The notes: generated by a model not told the origin, from the letters alone. Shown: positions 33,956-43,143, counted from the stretch's first letter. The stretch is 64,000 nt of DNA from Candidatus Rokuibacteriota bacterium (GCA_003220535.1 QHSU01000074.1:1-64000); one strand, 5' to 3'. Numbers and translations are program-made.

Positions 33956-34315
33956 ATGCTCAGCGAGGAAGGGGCGCGCGAGCTCGCCAGTCACTGGGTG
34001 CAGGCGTGGAACTCGCACGATCTCGACGCGATCATGGCGCACTACGACGACAACGTCGTGCTGGTCTCACCGGTCGCCGCCAGGATCCTCGACGATCTTT
34101 CCGGCATGGTGTCCGGCAAGCCAGCACTCCGGTCCTACTTCAAGCGGGCGCTCGACGTGTATCCCAACCTGACGTTCGAGCTCCTGGACGTCATGTGGGG
34201 GCTCCGGAGCGTCGTCCTCTACTACGTCAACCAGAAGGGGTCGCGAACCGGCGAATACATGGAGCTGGGGCCGACGGGCAAAGTTTCCCGGGTGGTCGCG
34301 AACTACAGCGGCTGA
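33956..34315 (+). CDS. SnoaL-like / NTF2-fold protein
   Basis: A 119-residue NTF2-like protein: ELASHWVQAWNSHDLDAIMAHYDDNVVLVSPVA is the classic N-terminal helix pair of SnoaL-type polyketide cyclase/ketosteroid-isomerase folds. ATG 33956 has AAAGGA five bases upstream. The ligand or reaction cannot be read from sequence. It diverges from the sigma operon. Confidence 0.78.
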   Translation: MLSEEGARELASHWVQAWNSHDLDAIMAHYDDNVVLVSPVAARILDDLSGMVSGKPALRSYFKRALDVYPNLTFELLDVMWGLRSVVLYYVNQKGSRTGEYMELGPTGKVSRVVANYSG

Positions 34316-34416
34316 GCTCCCGACCGGCGTGCGCTCGCGCGAGAGTCGTGGTGCATCATCCAGAAGGGTCCTCGGCGATCCGTCCATTCACGCGGGGATC
34401 GAGAAGGCGTGAGGAA

Positions 34417-35130
34417 GTGATCGGGAGGCGTTCGGACGACGGGACGGAGACGACGGGCGAGCCGCGGATCGTGCCGACGCGGGAGGGGTACGATCTCTGG
34501 TCGCAAGTCTACGACGACGAGGACAACCCCCTGATCACGCTCGAGACCGCCTTGGTCGAGCGCCTTCTCGGGGACGTGCGGGGCCTGACCATCGCTGACC
34601 TTGGGTGCGGGACCGGTCGCCACGCCCTCGCGATGGCGAGGGCGGGAGGGAGCGTCGTGGCCCTGGACTTCTCGGCCGGCATGCTGGCGAAGGCCCGCGC
34701 CAAGCCCGGCGGGACCGCCGTGCGGTTCGTACGGCACGATCTCACGAACGGGTTGCCCTTCGCGTCGCGGTCGGTGGATCGGGTCACCTGCTGTCTCGTG
34801 CTCGAGCACGTCGTCGATCTCGATGGCGCCCTGGCGGAGATGTCGCGGATCTGTCGTGCCGGCGGCTTCGTCCTCGTCTCCGACCTCCACCCGACGATGC
34901 GGCTCCTGGGAAGGCAAGCGCAATTCACCGACCCGGCGACCGGGCGCAAGATCCGGCCCGCGGCCGCGCGGCATCAACTCTCGGACTACGTGGTCGCCGC
35001 GACGCGGGCGGGGCTCTCCATCGACCACATGAGCGAGCACGTCGTGGACGAGGCGCTCGCCGCACGGTCGCCCCGCGCCCGGAAATACCTGTGTTGGCCG
35101 CTGCTCCTGCTGCTGCGGCTTCGCCCATGA
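34417..35130 (+). CDS. Class I SAM-dependent methyltransferase
   Basis: A 237-residue methyltransferase. Motif I ADLGCGTGRHALAMA, the acidic end of strand 2 (VVALDFS), and a CCLVLEHVVDLDGAL motif near the acceptor site are all present. The substrate is unknown; the PTREGYDLWSQVYDDEDNPL opening is like ubiquinone/menaquinone-type or small-molecule methyltransferases. GTG 34417 gives the longest reasonable form; GTG 34471 is an alternative. Its TGA overlaps the next start (ATGA). Confidence 0.78.
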   Translation: MIGRRSDDGTETTGEPRIVPTREGYDLWSQVYDDEDNPLITLETALVERLLGDVRGLTIADLGCGTGRHALAMARAGGSVVALDFSAGMLAKARAKPGGTAVRFVRHDLTNGLPFASRSVDRVTCCLVLEHVVDLDGALAEMSRICRAGGFVLVSDLHPTMRLLGRQAQFTDPATGRKIRPAAARHQLSDYVVAATRAGLSIDHMSEHVVDEALAARSPRARKYLCWPLLLLLRLRP

Positions 35131-35564
35131 TCTTCGACCTCGTGGCGCTCTTGTGCACGGGGGTCTTCGCCGGCGCGGCCATCTACGTCACGCTGGTCGA
35201 GCACCCCGCCCGCGTCGAGTGCGGGACCGCCCTGGCCGTCGCCCAGTTCCGGCCGAGCTACCGACGGGCGGCCGTCATGCAGGCCACGCTCGCCGCCGCG
35301 GGATGCCTGGCGGCCATCGGGGCCTGGGCCCATGGGCGAGGCGCCGTGGTGCTCGTCGCCGGGCTGCTGCTCGGTGCGCTGATTCCATTGACGCTGGCGG
35401 TGATCCGGCCGACGACCGAGCGTCTGCTGGATCCGGCGCTGGGCCCCGATTCGGCCGAAGCCGCCGCGCTGCTGGCGCGCTGGGGCGACCTCCACGCCGT
35501 CCGCAGCGTCGCCGGCGGCATCGCGTTCGTCCTGCTCGGACTCGACCTGATTCGAGCTCTCTGA
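35127..35564 (+). CDS. DUF1772 / anthrone-oxygenase-like membrane protein
   Basis: A 145-residue membrane protein with four hydrophobic segments. The EHPAR...FRPSYRRAAVMQA stretch after the first helix is the DUF1772 signature. Some relatives are anthrone oxygenases, but most bacterial ones have no known role. ATG 35127 overlaps the methyltransferase stop, so the two are made together. Confidence 0.72.
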   Translation: MIFDLVALLCTGVFAGAAIYVTLVEHPARVECGTALAVAQFRPSYRRAAVMQATLAAAGCLAAIGAWAHGRGAVVLVAGLLLGALIPLTLAVIRPTTERLLDPALGPDSAEAAALLARWGDLHAVRSVAGGIAFVLLGLDLIRAL

Positions 35565-35664
35565 GCCGCCGGCCTGCGCGATCGACCCTCGCGGCCCGTC
35601 GGTCGCGCGGACGCCGAGGACGGCGAGCGTGTCCGCCGCCGTCGGAGCATCGATCGGGTTACGG

Positions 35665-35670
35665 TAAAGT
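35665..35670 (+). promoter_or_regulatory. -10 hexamer, leaderless-type
   Basis: TAAAGT ends seven bases before GTG 35678. This spacing supports GTG 35678 over the nearer in-frame GTG 35669 as the start of the DUF2071 gene. Confidence 0.4.
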
Positions 35671-35677
35671 GAGGGTC

Positions 35678-36448
35678 GTGGCGACTGCGTCGGCCTCGAG
35701 GCGACGATCCTTTCTGACCGCGGAGTGGCGGTATCTCGTCGTACTGAACTACGCGGTCGATCCTGATGTTCTGGCGCCGCTCGTCCCGGCGGGCACGGCG
35801 CTCGACCCGTGGCAGGGAAGGTTGCTGGTGAGCCTCGTCGGGTTCCGGTTCCTGGATACGCGGGTGCTCGGCGTGCCGATCCCGTTTCATCGGAGCTTCG
35901 ACGAAGTGAACCTGCGCTTCTACGTTCGTCGCCAGCTTCCGGGCGGCGAGGTTCGGCGTGGCGTGGTCTTCGTCCGCGAGCTGGTGTCGCGCACGGCGGT
36001 CGCGCTCCTGGCGCGGCTCGCGTATCACGAGCCCTACCGCGTCGTCCCGATGCGGAGCGCGGTGCCGCCCGTGCCGGGCGAGGCGCCCGGGCGACTCACG
36101 TACGAGTGGCGAACGGGCGGCGATTGGCAGCGCGTCGCGGCGACCGCGGCCGGCCCGCCCGCGGCGCCGGACCCGACCTCGGAGGCGGCGTTCGTCACCG
36201 CCCACCACTGGGGCTACACGCGCCAGCGCGACGGGAGCACCGTCGAGTACGAGGTGACGCATCCGGTGTGGCGCGTGTGGCGGGCGACGGCGCCCGTGCT
36301 CGCCAGCGACGGGATCGGGCTCTACGGGCGAGAGCTCGCTCGGGCGCTTGCGGGGCCACCGACCTCGGCGCTGATCGCGGAAGGATCGCCGGTGATCGTC
36401 TATCCGCCGCGCCGGCTTGCAGTGACCGCCAACGGGAGCCTGGGATGA
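35678..36448 (+). CDS. DUF2071 (YqjF-like) protein
   Basis: A 256-residue protein of the YqjF/DUF2071 family: AEWRYLVVLNYAVDPDVLAPLVPAGTALD at the N-terminus, then LVSLVGFRFLDTRVLGVPIPFHRSFDEVNLRFYV, and a late GYTRQRDGSTVEYEVTHPVW segment. The family resembles acetoacetate-decarboxylase-like barrels, but no activity is established. The start was chosen from the -10 spacing. The stop overlaps an ATG (36445) that begins a short remnant frame. Confidence 0.78.
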   Translation: MATASASRRRSFLTAEWRYLVVLNYAVDPDVLAPLVPAGTALDPWQGRLLVSLVGFRFLDTRVLGVPIPFHRSFDEVNLRFYVRRQLPGGEVRRGVVFVRELVSRTAVALLARLAYHEPYRVVPMRSAVPPVPGEAPGRLTYEWRTGGDWQRVAATAAGPPAAPDPTSEAAFVTAHHWGYTRQRDGSTVEYEVTHPVWRVWRATAPVLASDGIGLYGRELARALAGPPTSALIAEGSPVIVYPPRRLAVTANGSLG

Positions 36449-36561
36449 CAGCTCACGGACCTCGGGTCGAGCCGGTTTCGCCGCCGTATCCACCGGAGCT
36501 CCAGGCGAACGGGCTCGGGCTCGCGCTCGAGCCCTTCGACGCGCCGCCACCTCCTGCGTGA
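36445..36561 (+). pseudogene. Short frame resembling the N-terminus of a carboxymuconolactone-decarboxylase-like protein
   Basis: ATG 36445 overlaps the DUF2071 stop (ATGA) and opens a 38-residue frame with VEPVSPPYPPELQA, a sequence I associate with N-termini of AhpD/carboxymuconolactone-decarboxylase proteins. No catalytic CxxC region follows before the stop at 36559-36561. I read it as a truncated remnant; a genuine small protein is possible. Confidence 0.3.
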
Positions 36562-36573
36562 TCGAGGACGACC

Positions 36574-37086
36574 ATGACGAGCGACCTCGTCCGGACCCTC
36601 TATCGTTACAGCGCGTGGGCGAATGCGCGCATCCTCGACACGGCGACACGGCTGACTGCCGAGCAGCTGTCGGCGCCGGCAGGCGCCAGCGAGGGCGCGG
36701 TGCGCGAGACGCTCGTCCACATCCTGAGCGCCCAGTGGATCTGGCTCGCCCGCTGGAACGGCACGTCACATCAGGCGATGCTGGACGCCCGACAGTTCCC
36801 GGACCTTGGCGCCATCCGCGCGCGCTGGGATCAGGTGGAAGGCGACACGCAACGCTTCGTGACGGGCCTGACCGACGGTGAGCTCGCCCGCGTCGTCGAA
36901 TACCGCAACACGCGGGGCGAGCGGTGGGCCTATCCCTTGTGGCAGCAGGTGGTGCATCAGGTCAATCACGCGACTCAGCACCGGAGCGAGATCGCCCTGG
37001 CCCTGACGCGGTTCGGCCACTCGCCGGGCGACCTGGACCTTCTGGTCTTCATCGATGAGCGCGAGCCCCTGACGCGAACACTCTGA
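36574..37086 (+). CDS. DinB-family protein
   Basis: A 170-residue four-helix-bundle protein. The metal ligands are the histidine in VHILSAQWIW and the HxxxH pair in HQVNHATQHRSE. The LYRYSAWANARIL start is typical of the DinB/thiol-transferase-like superfamily. Members are damage-inducible or act as bacillithiol/mycothiol-type transferases; the co-substrate is unknown here. ATG 36574 follows a GAGGACGACC stretch with a usable ribosome site. Confidence 0.82.
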   Translation: MTSDLVRTLYRYSAWANARILDTATRLTAEQLSAPAGASEGAVRETLVHILSAQWIWLARWNGTSHQAMLDARQFPDLGAIRARWDQVEGDTQRFVTGLTDGELARVVEYRNTRGERWAYPLWQQVVHQVNHATQHRSEIALALTRFGHSPGDLDLLVFIDEREPLTRTL

Positions 37087-37111
37087 GGCTCGTCTCGGCC
37101 GGCGGTTCGGG

Positions 37112-38026
37112 TCAGCGCGCGAGGCCGATCTCGCGGAGGAAGCGCAGCACGCCTCGATGGATGAGATCGGCGTGCGGCGCCGCGGCCAGGGTGTTCGCGG
37201 CGGTCGTCTCCTGCGCCTGGGGCAGCCGCCGGGCGAGCGCCGCCTCACCTCGGTGCAGCGCCCGGGCCAGCCGATAGGTCACGTCGTCGCCGAGGTCCGG
37301 TCGGGCGAGGACGAAGCTCCACGAGCCCACCGACGCGAGCGGTGCGGCGAGACCCGGATAGGCGCCGGCCGGCACCGTCATCGACTTGAGGAAGGCGTGC
37401 TTGGCGAGGATCCGCGCGATGCCGTCGGCGGCGGGCGCGATGAAGCGCGCGCGGGCCGGCCCCTTCGCGACCGCCTCGAATCCCGGCCAGCCCTGGCCTC
37501 CGCCCCACAGCGCCGCCACGCGGCCGTCGATCACCATCGCGGGCCCGTCGCCCGCGCGGTCGAGGTACACCGCCTGGAAATCACGCTCCGGGTCGAGGCC
37601 GAGCCCGTCGAGGACGTACTTGGCGAGAATCACCAATCCCGAGCCGCGGGCGCCGAAGGCGACCGGCCTGGCGCGCAGATCATGGAGCGTCCGATAGGGG
37701 CTGTCGGCGCGGACGACGAACATCCCCGGCGTCGAGTACATCGCGGCGACGATCGGGAGATTCGCCGGTGACCGGCCGATCCCGTTGAACGCCTCGTGGG
37801 CGACCTCGCCCTGGACGAGCGCGATGTCGAGCCGGCCCGCTTCGAGCAGCGGGACGTTCTCGGTGCTGCCCTTGGTGTTCCGTTGCTCGATCGCGAGCGT
37901 GGGCTCGGTCTCGTGGATGGTCTCGGCGAGCGCCGCGCCATACACGGGAAAGCCGCCGCCCGGTGTCGCCGTTCCCAGGACGACGACCGTCTTCTGACTC
38001 GCCGAGCCGCCGGCCGCTGTCGGCAT
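37112..38026 (-). CDS. TAXI-family TRAP transporter solute-binding protein, lacking a signal peptide
   Basis: A 304-residue periplasmic-binding-type protein of the TAXI family: VVLGTATPGGGFPVYGAALAE, then QRNTKGSTENVPLLEAGRLDIALVQG, and later FGARGSGLVILAKYVLDGLGL. Such proteins normally carry an N-terminal signal peptide, but this frame starts directly at the mature domain and the upstream sequence shows no hydrophobic segment. No TRAP membrane subunits are nearby. It may be N-terminally truncated and non-functional for uptake; upstream lies a second decayed binding-protein gene. Confidence 0.75.
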   Translation of the reverse strand: MPTAAGGSASQKTVVVLGTATPGGGFPVYGAALAETIHETEPTLAIEQRNTKGSTENVPLLEAGRLDIALVQGEVAHEAFNGIGRSPANLPIVAAMYSTPGMFVVRADSPYRTLHDLRARPVAFGARGSGLVILAKYVLDGLGLDPERDFQAVYLDRAGDGPAMVIDGRVAALWGGGQGWPGFEAVAKGPARARFIAPAADGIARILAKHAFLKSMTVPAGAYPGLAAPLASVGSWSFVLARPDLGDDVTYRLARALHRGEAALARRLPQAQETTAANTLAAAPHADLIHRGVLRFLREIGLAR

Positions 38027-38053
38027 GGCGGTTACCCTATCACGTCCGCACGC

Positions 38054-38059
38054 TATACT
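38054..38059 (+). promoter_or_regulatory. -10 hexamer in front of a decayed gene
   Basis: TATACT ends six bases before GTG 38066, the leaderless arrangement seen elsewhere here. No intact gene follows; only the remnant of a substrate-binding-protein gene lies downstream, so this may be an orphan promoter. Confidence 0.35.
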
Positions 38060-38148
38060 CGCGCCGTGCGCACCGCAGGCCGTCGTGGGGCAGGACCACG
38101 CCGTCCGGGGTGCGACACTGACAATTCCAAACAGGGGAAGAGCCGTTC

Positions 38149-38735
38149 AGCGGCGGTCTCGCCGACACCGACTTCGGCTACAACCCGGCGCTCAAGCCGT
38201 ATCCGTTCGATCCCGCGAAGGCCAGGCAGCTCCTGGCCGAGGCCGGGCGCCCGAACGGCATCGACGTGACGCTCTACGCCGGAAGCGGCACGACGACAAG
38301 TTCCTGCTCGAGACGATCGCCGACATGTGGGGCAAGGCCGGGATTCGCGCCCGGATCGAGATGATGGAGATGGGCGCACGGCAGCGCATGCTCAACGAGC
38401 GCGCCGTTCCGCCCAATGGCCTGCTCCTGGGCAATCCGCAGTCGACGCTGCTCGATGCCGACGGCAGCCTCTGGCGGCTCTGGCATCCCAACGGCTTCAA
38501 CGGCAAATACTGGGTCGGCAGCCAGAAGGGCCAACGTTTCCACGAGCTGATGGAGCAGGCGCGCTACTCGCTCGACCCGGCGAAGCGTCGAGCCCTCTAC
38601 ACCGAGGCGACGCAGATCATCCACGACGAGAAGCCGTGGCTCGAGCTCTTCCAGGAAGTGATCGTGTACGGCGCGAGCCGGCGCGTCAGCTTCAAGCCGC
38701 GGCCCGACTACCGGCTGATGTCGGTCTGGAGACGG
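38149..38735 (+). pseudogene. Remnant of an ABC peptide-type substrate-binding protein (SBP_bac_5)
   Basis: Two adjoining frames together spell the C-terminal part of a peptide/nickel-type binding protein. Frame one (about 38149-38290) has GYNPALKPYPFDPAKARQLL then EAGRPNGIDVTLYAG. Frame two (about 38285-38730) has KFLLETIADMWGKAGI, a HPNGFNGKYW segment and SLDPAKRRALYTEATQIIHDEKPW. A frameshift separates them near 38285, and the N-terminal two thirds is missing. The 3' end abuts the convergent permease gene. This is a broken gene, probably related to the intact importer at 38739-42309. Confidence 0.82.
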
Positions 38736-38738
38736 CGC

Positions 38739-39695
38739 TCAGCCGCCCTTGAGGCGCGGGTCGAGCAAGTCGCGGAGCGCGTCGCCCAGCATGTTGAACC
38801 CGAAGACCGCCATCGAGAGCGCGACCGCCGGCCAGATCGCGAGCCACGGGGCCTGGTACATGTGATCGAGCCCTGCCAGCGAGAGCATGCCGCCCCACGT
38901 CGGATAGGGCGGGGGGACGCCGAGGCCGAGGAACGAGAGGCTCGCCTCGGTCAGGATGACCGTCGAGAGGCCCGTCGTCGCGACCACGATGATGGTGGGC
39001 AGCACGTTCGGCAGGATGTGGCCCACCGTGATCCGGAGGTGGCCCGAGCCCAGGGCCCTCGCGCCCTCGACGTACGTATATTCCTTGATCGAGAGCGCGA
39101 CGCCGCGGATGATCCGCGAGTTCTGGATGCCGAACGCGACGCCGAGGACGGTCGTGATGTTCCAGACGCTCGGGCCCAGCAGCGACATGATCGACATCAG
39201 TAGCAGGAGCGGCGGGAACGCCATCCACGCATCCACCCCGCGCTGGAGCCACAGATCGAAAGGGCCGCTGAAGTAGGCCGACAGCACGCCGATCGCCGTG
39301 GCGAGCACGCACCCCAGGAGCACGGCGCCAAAGCCCACATAGAGCGAGATACGCGCGCCGTAGACCAGGCGCGTCAGGAGATCGCGGCCGAGCTGATCGG
39401 TGCCGAGCCAGTGCGCGCCGTTCATCGCGATGAACCGCTCGGAGAGGCTCGTCTGCGCGAACCCGTAGGGCACGATGATGTCGGCGAGCACGGCGGCCCC
39501 CAGCATGACGACCACGATCACACCGCCGATCGTCCCGAGGGGCTTGCGCCGCAGCATCTGGATCCAGACGTCGGCGTACCACGGACGCGTCCGCGGCGGC
39601 CGCGGCACCGCGACGGCCACCGCAGCGCCGACCGAAGACGTCGGCAGGGCCGCTCGGTGGCTATCGATATCGGATGCGCGGGTCCAGAAACGCAT
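38739..39695 (-). CDS. ABC transporter permease (DppC-like)
   Basis: A 318-residue inner-membrane permease with about six helices. LGTDQLGRDLLTRLVYGARISL is the DppC signature after the first periplasmic loop, and EGARALGSGHLRITVGHILPN is the cytoplasmic EAA loop that docks the ATPase. The N-terminal 35 residues are Pro/Arg-rich. The start (ATG 39695) overlaps the DppB gene by 35 bp. No ATP-binding genes follow, so the energising subunits must be elsewhere. Confidence 0.9.
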   Translation of the reverse strand: MRFWTRASDIDSHRAALPTSSVGAAVAVAVPRPPRTRPWYADVWIQMLRRKPLGTIGGVIVVVMLGAAVLADIIVPYGFAQTSLSERFIAMNGAHWLGTDQLGRDLLTRLVYGARISLYVGFGAVLLGCVLATAIGVLSAYFSGPFDLWLQRGVDAWMAFPPLLLLMSIMSLLGPSVWNITTVLGVAFGIQNSRIIRGVALSIKEYTYVEGARALGSGHLRITVGHILPNVLPTIIVVATTGLSTVILTEASLSFLGLGVPPPYPTWGGMLSLAGLDHMYQAPWLAIWPAVALSMAVFGFNMLGDALRDLLDPRLKGG

Positions 39696-40608
39696 ACGAG
39701 AGATCGATGAGGAGGTTGAGGCCCACGACCATCGCCGCGATGATCAGGTTCACCGACTGGACGACCGGATAGTCCAGCTTGTTGAGCGCCTCGAAGAAGA
39801 ACAGGCCGACACCCGGCAGTCGGAAGATCGCCTCGATGATGACCGAGCCGCCGATGTAGAGCGGCGTCTGCAGGCCGATCAGGCTGACCACCGGGATCAT
39901 CGCGTTCTTCAGCGCGTGGCGCAGTACGATCGTCCGCTCGCTGAGCCCCTTCGACCACGCCGTGCGGATGTACTCCTGGCGCAGCACGTCGAGCAACGAG
40001 GACCGCATGATCCGCATGATCGGCCCCGCGCGCGTCACGCCGAACACGAGCGCCGGCACCGTCATGATCTTGAGATTTTCCAGCGGGTCGCGCGTGAGCG
40101 GGACGTAGGTCCAGACCGGTGTCCACTTGAAGTAGATCGAGGGAAGCACGACGACGAGGACGGCGAGCCCGAAGTAGGGAACGGAGAGCGCCAGGATCGC
40201 CAGAATCCGGCCGACGTAGTCCGACGCGGTGTCCTGGCGAACGGCGGAGACGATGCCCACGAAGATGCCGATCACCACCGAAACGAGGATCGTCAGCGCC
40301 GCCAGCTCGAGCGTCACCGGAAACCGCCGGACGAACTCGTCCAGGATCGGCTGGCGCGTCCAGTAGGAGTTGCCGAAATCGCCCCGCAGCACGATCCCGC
40401 CGATCCACTCGGCGTACTGGACGTGGACCGGACGGTCGAGTCCGAGGTCTTTCCGCAGCGCGGCGAGCGTCGGTGCGTAGGCGTGGCCCTCGACCATGCG
40501 CGTGGCCACGTCGCCGGGCATGAGCCGCATCATCGCGAACACGATCACGCTCACCAGGAAGAGCGTCGGGATCGCGAGCGCGACGCGGCGGAGGACGTAG
40601 CGCTTCAC
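39661..40608 (-). CDS. ABC transporter permease (DppB-like)
   Basis: A 315-residue permease with the N-terminal YVLRRVALAIPTLFLVSVIVFAMM helix, an LGLDRPVHVQYAEWI periplasmic helix, and the EAA motif region RTAWSKGLSERTIVLRHALKNA. It forms the heterodimeric channel with the DppC-like protein. The gene follows the binding-protein gene by 90 bp on the same strand. Confidence 0.92.
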   Translation of the reverse strand: MKRYVLRRVALAIPTLFLVSVIVFAMMRLMPGDVATRMVEGHAYAPTLAALRKDLGLDRPVHVQYAEWIGGIVLRGDFGNSYWTRQPILDEFVRRFPVTLELAALTILVSVVIGIFVGIVSAVRQDTASDYVGRILAILALSVPYFGLAVLVVVLPSIYFKWTPVWTYVPLTRDPLENLKIMTVPALVFGVTRAGPIMRIMRSSLLDVLRQEYIRTAWSKGLSERTIVLRHALKNAMIPVVSLIGLQTPLYIGGSVIIEAIFRLPGVGLFFFEALNKLDYPVVQSVNLIIAAMVVGLNLLIDLSYAFLDPRIRYR

Positions 40609-40698
40609 GGGATGACCTCGTCGGCGCGCACGAGGTTCGTCAGACCGGCCACGTTCCCACCTGGCCGAACGCTCGCCGGTCGATCTCCGGGGCGCGGC

Positions 40699-42309
40699 TT
40701 ACTTGTCCAGCCATGTGTGGACGAGCCGCGGCCCCAGGCCGTAGCCGTCGTGAAATCTGAAGCCCTTCACGTAGGGCGGATGCGCGACGTGCCAGGCAAG
40801 GCTCGGCACATAAACGTAATAGGCCTTGTCGGCGAGGTAGCGCTGGATGTCGTCCACGATCTGCTTGCGCTTCTTCGGGTCCAGCTCCCGTCGCTGGGCG
40901 ACGAGCATCTTGTTGAGCTCCGCATCGGCCACGTTGCTCCGGTTGTTTGGCTGCTCCGGGAAGAAGGCGCCGTAGAGCCAGTCGTCCACCTCGGTGAACG
41001 GCGTCACCGGGCCCATCGCCATCTTCTCGAACTTGCCAAGATACGTCGTCGAGACGTACTTGCCGTACTCCTCCGGCTTCATCTCGACGTTGATGCCGAC
41101 CTTGCCCAGATTGTCGGCGGCCAGGTCGTAGAAGCTCCTCCACGGAGGCTGGTACCCCGGCCAGTGGAACATCGGCGTCGTGAATCCCTTCGCGAGCCCA
41201 GCCTCGGCGAGCAGCCGCTTCGCCTCGTTCGGATCGTAGCCGACCAGATACTTGGCCCTGGCCGGATCCATCTTCGACGCCTCCAGCTTCCACTCTTTCA
41301 ACGCGCACGGCACCGGCCCGGACTCGAGGCACCCCTCGCCGAAGAGCAGCGCATCGTTCCAGCTCTTGCGGTCGATGGCCAGCGACACGGCGCGCCGGAC
41401 TCGGACGTCGTTGAACGGCGGCTGGTCGGTGCGGAAGTAGATGATGCTCTGGCCCATGGCGTTGGCCGGCGTCATGACCATTTCTGGATTAGTCTTCTTC
41501 AGCGAGCGCGCCTCCTCCGGATTGGCCCAGCCCCAGAGCTGGCTCAGCTCGACCTTGCCCGACCGCAGCAGCGCCAGCCGCGCCGAGGCATCGGGCGCGA
41601 TCTCGACGACCACCCCGTCGAGGTACGGCAGCCCCTTCATGAAGTAGTCGGGGTTGCGCTCGTACGTGAGCTTCACACCCTTGTCGTATGACTTGAGGAC
41701 GAAGGGCCCGGTGCCGATCACGCTGTCGGGGTGGTTGAAGTCTTTGAACTTCTCCTCCGCCTCACGCGGCAGGATCACGCAGTACGTGGGGTTCGCGAGG
41801 TGGTTCAGGAACGGCGCGAATGGCTCCTTCAGGGTGACCCTGACCGTGTACCTGTCCACGATGTCGATGGACTGCACCGGATCGAAGCGTGACCGGAACC
41901 CCGACTTCGCCATGAACCGCTCGAGCGAGTACTTGACGTCGTCGGCCGTGACCTCGCGGCCGTTGACGGGCGGCTTGGCGTGGAACTTGACGCCCTTCCG
42001 GAGGTGGAAGGTGTACACGGTACCGTCCTTCGACGCCGTCCACCGCTCGGCCAGATCCGGGACGATCGAGAAATCCGTGGAATGCTGCTGCTCGGGACCG
42101 TACGGGAAGCGCACGAGCTGGCTGTAGACCAGGCTGACGTAGGAGTGGGTGAGAAAGCTCACCGACAGGTGCGGGTCGAGACTGGGCGCCTCCCGCTCGG
42201 CCATGCGGAGCACGCCGCCCCGCTTGGGCTGTTGCGCGGCCGCCGGCTCGGCGACCACGAGCCCGCAAACGAGAGCGAGAGACATCGCGATCGTGAAGCG
42301 TCGAGCCAT
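40699..42309 (-). CDS. ABC transporter substrate-binding protein (SBP_bac_5, peptide/nickel type)
   Basis: A 536-residue exported binding protein. The signal peptide is MARRFTIAMSLALVCGLVV with cleavage near PAAAQ; the mature part begins KRGGVLRMAEREAPSLDPH. LAERWTASKDGTVYTFHLRKGVKFH and NEAKRLLAEAG are family landmarks. I chose ATG 42309 because AAGGAAGG lies seven bases upstream; the in-frame GTG at 42354 would bury the signal peptide. The cargo, oligopeptide or another amphiphile, is unknown. Confidence 0.92.
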   Translation of the reverse strand: MARRFTIAMSLALVCGLVVAEPAAAQQPKRGGVLRMAEREAPSLDPHLSVSFLTHSYVSLVYSQLVRFPYGPEQQHSTDFSIVPDLAERWTASKDGTVYTFHLRKGVKFHAKPPVNGREVTADDVKYSLERFMAKSGFRSRFDPVQSIDIVDRYTVRVTLKEPFAPFLNHLANPTYCVILPREAEEKFKDFNHPDSVIGTGPFVLKSYDKGVKLTYERNPDYFMKGLPYLDGVVVEIAPDASARLALLRSGKVELSQLWGWANPEEARSLKKTNPEMVMTPANAMGQSIIYFRTDQPPFNDVRVRRAVSLAIDRKSWNDALLFGEGCLESGPVPCALKEWKLEASKMDPARAKYLVGYDPNEAKRLLAEAGLAKGFTTPMFHWPGYQPPWRSFYDLAADNLGKVGINVEMKPEEYGKYVSTTYLGKFEKMAMGPVTPFTEVDDWLYGAFFPEQPNNRSNVADAELNKMLVAQRRELDPKKRKQIVDDIQRYLADKAYYVYVPSLAWHVAHPPYVKGFRFHDGYGLGPRLVHTWLDK

Positions 42310-42338
42310 GACCGACCTTCCTTGTCCCGTGGGCGCGA

Positions 42339-43121
42339 TTATGCCTCCACCCACGTCGGGAAGTCACCGCCGAACTGCTCGAGCGAGAGCAGCACGATCC
42401 GGTCGTCACGACGCGCCTCCTCGCGGTCGCGGGCCGTGTTGTAGCCCCACCCGGCCAGAAAGAGCCCGACGTCGTCGAGGGCCGGCGCGCGCTTGACCGC
42501 GTCGAGGGTCTTCAGGCGATCCTCCACGAACCAGAGACTGCGTGCCGTCGAGGAGGGCTCGATCAGCTCCCGCAAGATCACGGGCTTCGGCCGTTGCGCT
42601 TCCTTGCCGTAGACGTCCTCGGCGCCGAGGTCGACGCCCTGCCGGAACAAGAGCTTCTGCGCGAACCGGCCCTCTTTCGTCGTCACGACGACGATGCGCG
42701 TCGGTCCGTTGGCCAGCCTCCGCAGCCGTTCGATCGCGCCCGGATAAAAGCGATGGTGATCGAGCCAGTCAGCCTCGTCCGCGGCGATCCACTCGTCGCG
42801 GACGCTGTCGAGCACGGCGGTGATCTCGTCGCGAGCGCGCCCGAGCTCGGCCAGGAACGCGTTCGGGCGCCACCGTTCGAGGATCTCCGCCTCGGAGACG
42901 CCCGCCAGCAGCGCCATGATCAGCAGGGGCATCTCCCAGCCCGTCTCGACGACCGGTCGCACGCGCGCGAAGCGGTCGACGAGTCCGCGAGGCGGGTCCA
43001 GCCCGACGGAGGGTCGCAGCCGGCGCCAGGTGCGCCACGCGGCCACGAAGTATTCGGCCATGCCGTCACAAACGACGCCGTCAAAGTCGAGAGCGAGGAT
43101 CGTCGGATCGCGCGCGGGCAC
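42339..43121 (-). CDS. HAD-superfamily hydrolase
   Basis: A 260-residue HAD phosphatase-like protein. Motif I is LALDFDGVVCDG (nucleophile and acid), motif II VVVTTKEGR, motif III the lysine in QRPKPVI, and motif IV WFVEDRLKTLDAV. An all-helical cap lies between motifs I and II. The substrate is unknown. GTG 43121 puts the first motif at about residue 8, as in the family. It is divergent from lolA with a 28-bp gap. Confidence 0.82.
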   Translation of the reverse strand: MPARDPTILALDFDGVVCDGMAEYFVAAWRTWRRLRPSVGLDPPRGLVDRFARVRPVVETGWEMPLLIMALLAGVSEAEILERWRPNAFLAELGRARDEITAVLDSVRDEWIAADEADWLDHHRFYPGAIERLRRLANGPTRIVVVTTKEGRFAQKLLFRQGVDLGAEDVYGKEAQRPKPVILRELIEPSSTARSLWFVEDRLKTLDAVKRAPALDDVGLFLAGWGYNTARDREEARRDDRIVLLSLEQFGGDFPTWVEA

Positions 43122-43137
43122 GGCTCGAACTCTAGTG

Positions 43138-43143
43138 TAGAGT
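43138..43143 (+). promoter_or_regulatory. -10 hexamer, leaderless-type
   Basis: TAGAGT ends six bases before the lolA ATG (43150), with no Shine-Dalgarno between, inside the 28-bp divergent gap to the HAD gene. Confidence 0.5.
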
